Positions 50,601 through 59,600 of a stretch of DNA of 64,000 nt are shown in pieces (position 1 is the first letter of the stretch; the number at the start of each line of letters is the position of its first letter). The translations under genes were made by a program, and so were the position numbers. A model generated the notes under the pieces. That model worked only from the letters and a program-made list of their open reading frames with translations, was not told where the DNA came from and did not search any database. Origin of the DNA: Azorinus chamasolen (lineage: Eukaryota; Mollusca; Bivalvia; Cardiida; Solecurtidae); assembly GCA_963576725.1 (NCBI GenBank), contig OY755237.1:60317873-60381872 (forward strand), in the 5' to 3' direction.

Positions 50601-53600
50601 TCCACATAAATTGAGGTTAACATTTTTGCTTAACGCAAATTCTAAGACCAATTAAGCGACCTTGACCTTGGATAAACGAGCCGGGACTTGGCTTGACTTC
50701 CACCAAGCGGAACTTGAGTTAGAGATTTTACAGACAGACAGACCGGTTAACATTTTTGCTAAACGCAAATTCTAAGTCCAATTGTGTGACCTTGACCTTG
50801 GATAAACAAACCGGGACTTAGCAGGCTACTGTAGAATGTCTAGATAAACATTGTGGTTAAATTTGAGAAGGATCCACCTAGGGGAACTTGAGTTAGAGAT
50901 GTTACAGACGGACAGACAGCCAGATGGAGACAGACAGACAGCGCCATTCCAAATACATGTACGTCACGTATTTTCAAACGGGCGTATAAAAACAACATGT
51001 AAAGGGAAATCACTGAAAATGTTATGGACTTGATGATTGATATTTCCCCTCATTATGCGCTTTCCACACCACATTTTTCAAGAAGAAAATGATAACAGCT
51101 AATAAATCCAAAAATATTGACACCAGAGTTATGGCCCTTGTGCACGACACTTACTTTCATCATGCTCTTTCCATAAATGAAATGTCATTCCAATAGCATC
51201 AGTCGAACAGGAGTTATTGATCGGACAAAAAATGTAACAATGGGCAATAACTCCAAAAGTATTGAAGCCAGAGTTATGGCCCTTGTTCATGACACTTTCT
51301 CTCATCATGCTCTTTCCATGTATGAAGTTTCAATACAATGGCAAGAGCCATGTAGGATTTATCATCCGGACAAGAAAGCGTTAAACAAATGTACAAGGGG
51401 CAATAACTCTCAATTTATTGAAGCAAGAGTTAAGGACCTTATGCATGACATTTTCTCTTATCATGATCTTTCCATGTATGACGTTTCAATTCAATGGCAT
51501 GAGCCATATAGGATTTATCGTCCAGACAAAAAATTGTGAAAAAAATTGTGAAAAAGGGCAATAACTCCATTACTAGTGAAGCCAGAGTTATTGACCTTGT
51601 GTATGACACTTCCTCTTGTCATGATCTGTCCATATATTAAGTTTCAATCCAATGGCATGAGCCATATAGGAGTTATCACCCAGACAAAAAATCGTGATTT
51701 TTTTTTACAAGGACAATAACTCCATTATTAGTGAAGCCAGAGTCATGGACCTTGTGTATGGCACCTCCTCTCGTCATGATCTTTCCATATATGAAGTTTC
51801 AATTCAATGGCATGAGCCATATAGGAGTTATCGTTCGGACAAAAAAGTGTTGGGTTTTTTTACATGGGGCAATAACTCCTATATTAGTGAAGCCAGACTT
51901 ATGGACTTTGTGTATGACACTTCCTCTCATTATGCTCTTTCCATATATGAAGTTTCAATCAACTGGCATCAGGCATATTGAAGTTATCGTCCGGACAAAA
52001 AGTGTGACGGACAGACGGATGGACGGATGGACAGAAAGACAGACTCTCACGAAAACAATATGTCTTCCCCATATAAATATGGGGGGAGACATAATTAAGA
52101 GAAAGCGTCTGGATTCAGAGGTTAAAGATTGCCTAACCTGGTGAATGCAATGTGAAAGACAATTATCAATATATTCCAGCAGTGCTGTAATAACATTATG
52201 GCAGCAAATGACATTTTTTACGCCAAATGACGTTGTTAAACCAAATGACATCATAACATTAATGATGTCATGTCATATATAGAAGATCTGTTGCGAGTTG
52301 TCTTTTAAGATCACATGTCCCTAAACGAGCCTTAGAAAATGTTATTAAGCGAGCCTTGGCGAGCTTAATAACAATTTCTTCGTGAGTTTAGGAACATGTG
52401 ATCTTAAAAGACAATGAGCATCAGATTCTTTTTCTCACATAACAAAAAGGTGTATTTTCGCCATTTAAATGACGTGTAAACATCGGTTTCCATGGCTTGA
52501 CATCATATATGACATATGACGTCATATAATTATGTTCTAAAGTGATCTTACACGTGTTACAGATAAGGAAATCTTAACCTGTTGTGCTAACCCAGAGATA
52601 AGGGAAGGTATGTGAGAAAAACAATTCCGTTATGGTGCTTAAAAGCTAAAAATGTAGTGAAGTTTGAATTAGTTGTTATTTCTTGATAAAGGCTACAGCT
52701 GCTGAAATATTGAAAACAAGAGTTATTTGTATATAACTTTATTTAATATTTAAACAAGAGCCGCGTGCGGTGCCAAGGTTGTCTGATTTGGCGCTTGTTT
52801 TATATAAAAATAAATGGCCATAACTCCAAAATTTTGAAATCAAGAGTTATGGTTCTTATGTAGGAGCCTTTTACTCATTGAGATCTACCCACTTATGAAG
52901 TTTCATACTTTTTGATTAATCCGCTACATTAAAGTTTTTGCACACTGACGATGACGATGCCTACAACTATGACACAGTGATCACAATAGTTCGACGTTTC
53001 TTCGAAACAGACGAGCTAATAAAACCATTAATATATTTACAAGTAATAGATGTCCAATTCTGCTCAAACCATTTGACACAAAGAAACAGACATGGTCAAA
53101 GTAAGAAAGATCTCATGAGAATTGTCATAGCAACACGTGTATTCGCACAGTGAGCAATCGGTGATTTCAAATTAAAGAACTTTAGTGAGCAAGCTAACAT
53201 ACCCCATGCCAGCACATTGACAGAGATAAAAAGTGGTTTCCTATAACAGATTCCTCTGAAAATCAAACTCATCCATGTTTTTATTCCTGACAATCCTTAA
53301 AGCCAATTTGAGAAAAAGTGGTCAAGAAATGAAAGTGCTAGATGAGCAACAATGTATTATGATACATGGACGGACTGAAGGACAGACGTGGAAGACGAAT
53401 AGATGGACTAACAGGCCAAAAACTATATACTCTGTGTAACTTCGTTGCATGGGGTATACCTACACATGATAACTATTTTTTTTAATTCTTCAAATAAAGT
53501 AGACTACAGTCTAACTTCACTATAGGTCAAGGTCGCACAATTTTAAGCCTGACCTCGACCTAGTGAGAGTGCTCTAGCAAGTGAATTTCATCTGAAATTG

Positions 53601-56600
53601 TCACTATTCTATTACATAGATAGTCAAAATACGATACTACAACATGAAATAGCAATTGTGTTCAATACTAGTTCAACCCTTTGAAATTTTTTAATTGCTT
53701 GTGTTTTGATGTTGGTTATCAATTACATGATCTGTTTCTATACCATTACTTACTTTAAATCCTTTTGCTCAGCAAATTTGAGCTTGTAAACCCGAATTTC
53801 AATTGTTTTACTTCTTTCCCTTTACTTACTTCAATAAGGCATGTTTGTGTATGTGAATGAATTATTTCCCTTTCAGTAGGGTCAAGTTTCAGGATTCTTA
53901 AATTAAACTAATTTTTGTATGCAAGTTCACATTCAATAACATTTTCAATTATGTGCAAACTCTAATGAAACACAAATCTTTATCGTAAGCAAACATCGTT
54001 TAACGTGTTCATGATCGGACATGCTTTGATCTGTACCCTGCAATTATTCCATTTAAAGGTGTGATCCGTTAAATTGATAACTGTTTGAATACTCGTGAAA
54101 ACACAGACTGACAGGTGAGAAGTGACAATCGAAAAGTAATTTGTTGAAACGTTTGTGTCCTCGAGTCAATAATGCTACAAACAACAGATTAACAGGTGAA
54201 GGGGCATAATTATACCACGAACCAGCCCAGGTCCTTAAGCAAGCCATATTTGACCCAGCAGTTGTGTATTACATTAAATTAAGAACAAATTTTTCCTGGA
54301 ATTCGACCAGACCCCAAACAAGTCACTGTCCTCGACTCAAAGAAGCTTGAGCTATTAAAGTTTGACTGTATTTGAAATTAAAATGTACATCTACATGACA
54401 ATAAGTGCAAAACATCACTCCATAGATGTGCATTTTTAAACAGGGTAGACCTAGATCAGATGACTGATGTAGAAACCATCTGATTAGGGTTAGCCCTATT
54501 TGCTTCTGAAATAATAAAAGAGTGATTATACACTTTCTGCTATGGCTAAACATTCCTTTGTTATAATAAAGATTCAGCTAAATTTCTTAATATAATATTC
54601 ATGATAACATTATTTCTTACATGAATATTCATGGAGTAAAGAGTTCAATATAGATCTGCTAATGCTTGTGTTTGCATATACTGTGTGTGACAAATTGAAA
54701 TCACGAATGTTACGTATAACGAGAGGGCCATAATGGCCCTGATATCGCCCACCAGACACACAGTATAAGATTTTCTATGGAACACTGGCCACCCATGGGG
54801 CGGGGCTTCATTTGAACCCAGGGGCATAATTCATATATGTTTTATAGAGGACTTCAAGATGATGCTATGTGCCAAATATGAAAGTTGAGAAACTTCCAGT
54901 TTCAGAGGAGAAGATTTCTAAAGGTTTCACAATATGTTTCTATATAAAACAAGAGGGCCATTGACAGTGTTAATTTTTCAGCAGACAACATTTCTAACAG
55001 ATGACAGAAACTCAGTGTTAACCCTATCACTGCTGAGCATGACTTGACTGAAATTAGCACACAGTTTGGATTCTGATCTGACACATGTGTAACTTGATAT
55101 GTGGTTTGTACAAGAGAGTTAATTGTAAGATTCATATCTATTAAAACAGTGTGAACAAACAGACAATAATTCTGAAGTAGACAACATTACAGTACTGCTA
55201 GAGTATAGAACTTGACCTCTCCAATAACTGGCTAGCTGGAGAGCTTCTCATGGATAAGGGAAACCTTTAAACTGTAAAACTCGATTTTAAGGTATAACCC
55301 ACAGGGCAGGGCCAATTTTAACCTCAGAACTATGATATTAACATAATTCATAAAGGTATACTAAGTAAATCTAAACATCAAATATCTAAGCTCTGGGATA
55401 TGTAGTTTTTGACAAGAAGATTTTTAAAGTTTTCCCTATGTATCACTAGTGAACCAAGCCGTCTGCTACAGAAAACTGAACAATAGTCTGCTACAGAAAA
55501 CTGGCCACCCCTGAGGCAGAGTCAATTTTGACCCCAGGGGCATAATTTATATAACTTTTGTAGAGGACCTGAACATGATGCTACGTGCCAAATATGAAAG
55601 CTGAGAACCTTTCAGTTTCAGGAGAAGATTTTCATTATATGTTTCTATTGAAAACTTAACACCCCCAGGGCGGAGCCAATTTTGACCCCAGGGACATAAT
55701 TTATATAACTTTTGTAAAGAACCTACAGATGATGCTATGTGCCATAGATGAAAGCTGAGAACCCTGTAGATTCGGAGGAGAAATTTTTTAAAGGCTCAAA
55801 TTGTTGACGACTGACGACACACACCGAAGGACAAAGGACATCAGGCGATCACAAAACTCACCCTGAGCACTTTGTGCTCTGGTGAGATAAAATTTATGGC
55901 AACAACGTAAAAAGACATATGGACAGAGACAGATGGACTTAAGGACAGGTAGACAATAAAGAGTGTTCCCTAAGTTGTCACCTTGCTTAAGCAAGTGACA
56001 TAAAATAAGACAGTTAAGGACATACTGTAGATGTTCAGAAAACGAAGAAATGGCCTCCAGTTGAGTACATGTCTCAGAATCTTCTCATTGTCGTGTAAAT
56101 TGTCATCCCCTACAGATTTGTTCCATTCATTGTTGAACATGTTGGACAGAAGCTCTCCATATCGCTTGCTAGCTGGTGTTGTAAAGTTGCCATAGTCTAC
56201 TGTGTAGCCAATCAGAATAGCCTAAGAAATACAGATGGACACTGACATATACAGATAATGAAACATACCCTGACTTCAGATTTCATGTACTTTGAACAAT
56301 CAAAACATTTTCCATACCCTGTTGAAGTGCATTTTTTCACAATTCAACCATCAACCCGTTACTCCATAAATATTAATTCTGGCACATTTGCTAACAGAGT
56401 AGACCCAAACCATAGGAGCCATCTGATCAGGATCTGCTATTTGTTTATAAAATAACTGTGATCTACTTCTGCAGTCTCCGCCATGATAAAAACTTTCCTT
56501 GACCATGATGCCATTATAAAGATTCAGCTATATAATATTAAGGCATTATTTCTAACATGAATATGCACTAAGTAGAGGGTTAAGGTTGGTTGGTGGTTTG

Positions 56601-59600
56601 ACATCCATGTTTTGTCATCTAGGACTAATGAATGCCAATTCTTGTCTTAATCATAGAGTCTTGAACAATGTTTTCTATTAAATCAGTTGTCTTATTTCAG
56701 TGAGTTCAGGAGACATATATATCCCTGTCAATAATAAGTAATTTCATAACGGGCTGTCAACCATCTTAAGTACATTATATCCAATATTCAACCTTATATT
56801 TGTTTTACTGTTATACTGTTTTATATACAATTTGATTGCATTCTAACAATTGCACAATATTTATCACGATTTTGAGCAAATTCAAAGTTTAACAAGAGCA
56901 TGAGGCCCTGAAGTGCTTACCTGAGATAACCCTGGGATGTGACCATTTTTGACTCAAGTCATCATTTCTACAACCTTGGTAGAGAATCATAAAGCAAAAC
57001 TGCATGCCATTAATTAAAGGTCTAAGACTTATGGTTTCAGAGAAAAACTAGAACTACCACTAAAGGTGATGAATACCCCCCACTAGCACATTTGACACAG
57101 AGATGGGGTTATAGAAATAAATCACTACAATATCTGCTGCAGTTTAGAAAAAAACTCCGGAAAACCTGAATTTCCTAAAAAATTCTAAGTCAAAATGCTG
57201 TAATTCCGTTAAAAATCAATGTAGTGTAACAAAATTCAAACTTGATCTTTAACACATTATTATAAAGCTACATATCAAATCAATATCTGCAAGGGTTTAG
57301 GAAAAAAAACTCCGGAAAACCTGAATTTCTGGAAAATTTATCAGTAAAATCACTATTTCTGTGAAAATTCAATGAAGCATTATGAAATTCAAACTTGATC
57401 TGTAACTCATTATAATAAAGCCACATACCAAATATCACTTCAATATCTGTAAAGGTTTAGAAAAAAACTCAGGAAAACTGAAAAATAACAAAGGGCAATA
57501 ACTCCAAAAATACTGAAGACAGAATTACAAACCTTGTGCACTGCACTTGCGGTCAATGTGATCTATCTATATATGAAGTTTGAAGTCAATAGCTTTTATA
57601 CTTTGGAAGTTATGATCCGGACAAGCTGGACAGATGGATGGACAAACGGACGGACAACCGGACTGACATGGTGACTCCAGTATACCCCCCCCCCCCCAAA
57701 CTTCGATTGTGGGGGTATAATAATATTTTATATTTTCCCCATGAAAAACTGATAAGCCCCAGGGCATGGCCAAATTTTGCCTGGAGGTCGGGTCATAAGT
57801 TGAACATTCTTGGCAGAGGATCACAAGGCAAAGCTACATACCAAATATGGACGGTATGGGTCTATGGTTTCAGGGACTAAGACTTTTTAAGGTTTTTCTT
57901 AAGTAGGTCTATGAAAAATTATTATTCCCCAGGGCGAGGGCCATTTTTTACCAAAGGGTCATAATTTGTACAATCTTAGTAGAGGACTTTATGGTTAAGC
58001 TGCATATCAAATATTAAAGGTATTGGCCTTATGGTTTCAGAAAAGAAGATCTTTAAAGGTTTTCCTATATAAGCCTATGTAAAACTGATAAATCCCTGGG
58101 TGGGGCTATTTTGGCCTGGGGATCATAATTTGAACAACCTTGGTAGAGGACTATGAAATAATGATATACACTGAAAGGAATTTCTAACCGGCCAACTAAC
58201 GTTTGGCTATAGTTTAGGAATAAAACATAGACGCTGACCAGAAGAAACTTACTAAAACTCACTGCTCTCTATTTAATTGAATTACACGAAAAAAACGCCC
58301 ATTTCAAAGCCCAGTCAGTTAAAGCGGAATGATGGGTTTGAATCTTGAATACCAGCATGCAGTTCACGTGCGTGGCGCAGACAGTAATAAATGTGATACA
58401 AATTCAATCAGTATACATTTGCTAAAACAAGATATGTTTGTGAAACACTATGCCCCGACCTTTGACCCTGATAGATGACTTTGACATTTGACCCATGGAC
58501 CAGGGAGTTGAACCCAACACATTGTCTTTGGATGGTTAACATTTGTGCCAGGTTATTTTGAAATCCATTCACAGATAAAAAAGTTATAGAAGGGACAAGA
58601 AATTTGGGATGGAGGGATGGAAGGACAGACGGACCGATGGACGGACAATGGGATTACTATATGCATAATAAAAAGCACAAACCATGGCCAGAATAAGCAT
58701 TGAAGAACGAAGCCGAGCCGTTAGAATGGTCCAAACCGGCACTCCAATTAGGCAGGTATGTACCGTGTTGTAATGATTGCATTAAATCTATATCTTGACC
58801 TTCAAGGGACCATACAAATTACTTCAAGAAAACAGAGATTTGAGTAATTCGATTTCTAATTTGAACAAGGCAGTCAAAAGGACAGCTAAACATTGACATT
58901 GACCTTGAGTCAATATGACTGCCACATGTGTTCTACACAATGTTTCAATTTAGCGAACATTTGACTTACCGTAAGTTTCATGAAAATCCATCAAGATATG
59001 GAGCGGACACGAAAATGTAATGGAAATTAAAGGTTAAAACACTTTAAACGCTTTGGTGATGGTTCTACAGTGTTTTTGGCCAGTATTCCAATGCATACCA
59101 AAACCCCTATCATCCTAATTAAAGGTAATCTGAATGCTAGAAGATACCAAGTTGATGTCATACAGCCCACACTTCTTCCGCATATCAATGCCAATTGTGG
59201 TATGACCTTGGCCCAAGATAATGTACCCTGCCAAGGTTATGCTAGCAGGTAATAACGTTTAAACACTCCAATGGCGAGCCAAAAATCCGGATCTAAATCC
59301 GATAGAACATGTATGGGACTCATTAAAAGGACAGGTTACAACCCAAGGACAGCCCCTTAATTATTGGTGCACTCATGTGTGACATAGTTCGAATGAGGGC
59401 AAATGTTCCTCAGCCTTATTTTCAAAGATTTATTGTGTGCATAATGAAGAGGAGCCGTGCTGTTATTGCAGCAAGAGGGGCTTCACAGAGTATCAACATT
59501 ACGACCATGGTGTTACCAGCATTTTGTGACTTTTTGTTTTGAGGTTGACCATGTTAACCCTTTTTGTTACGTTAAGACTTTCCTATGAAAAACTGAAAAG

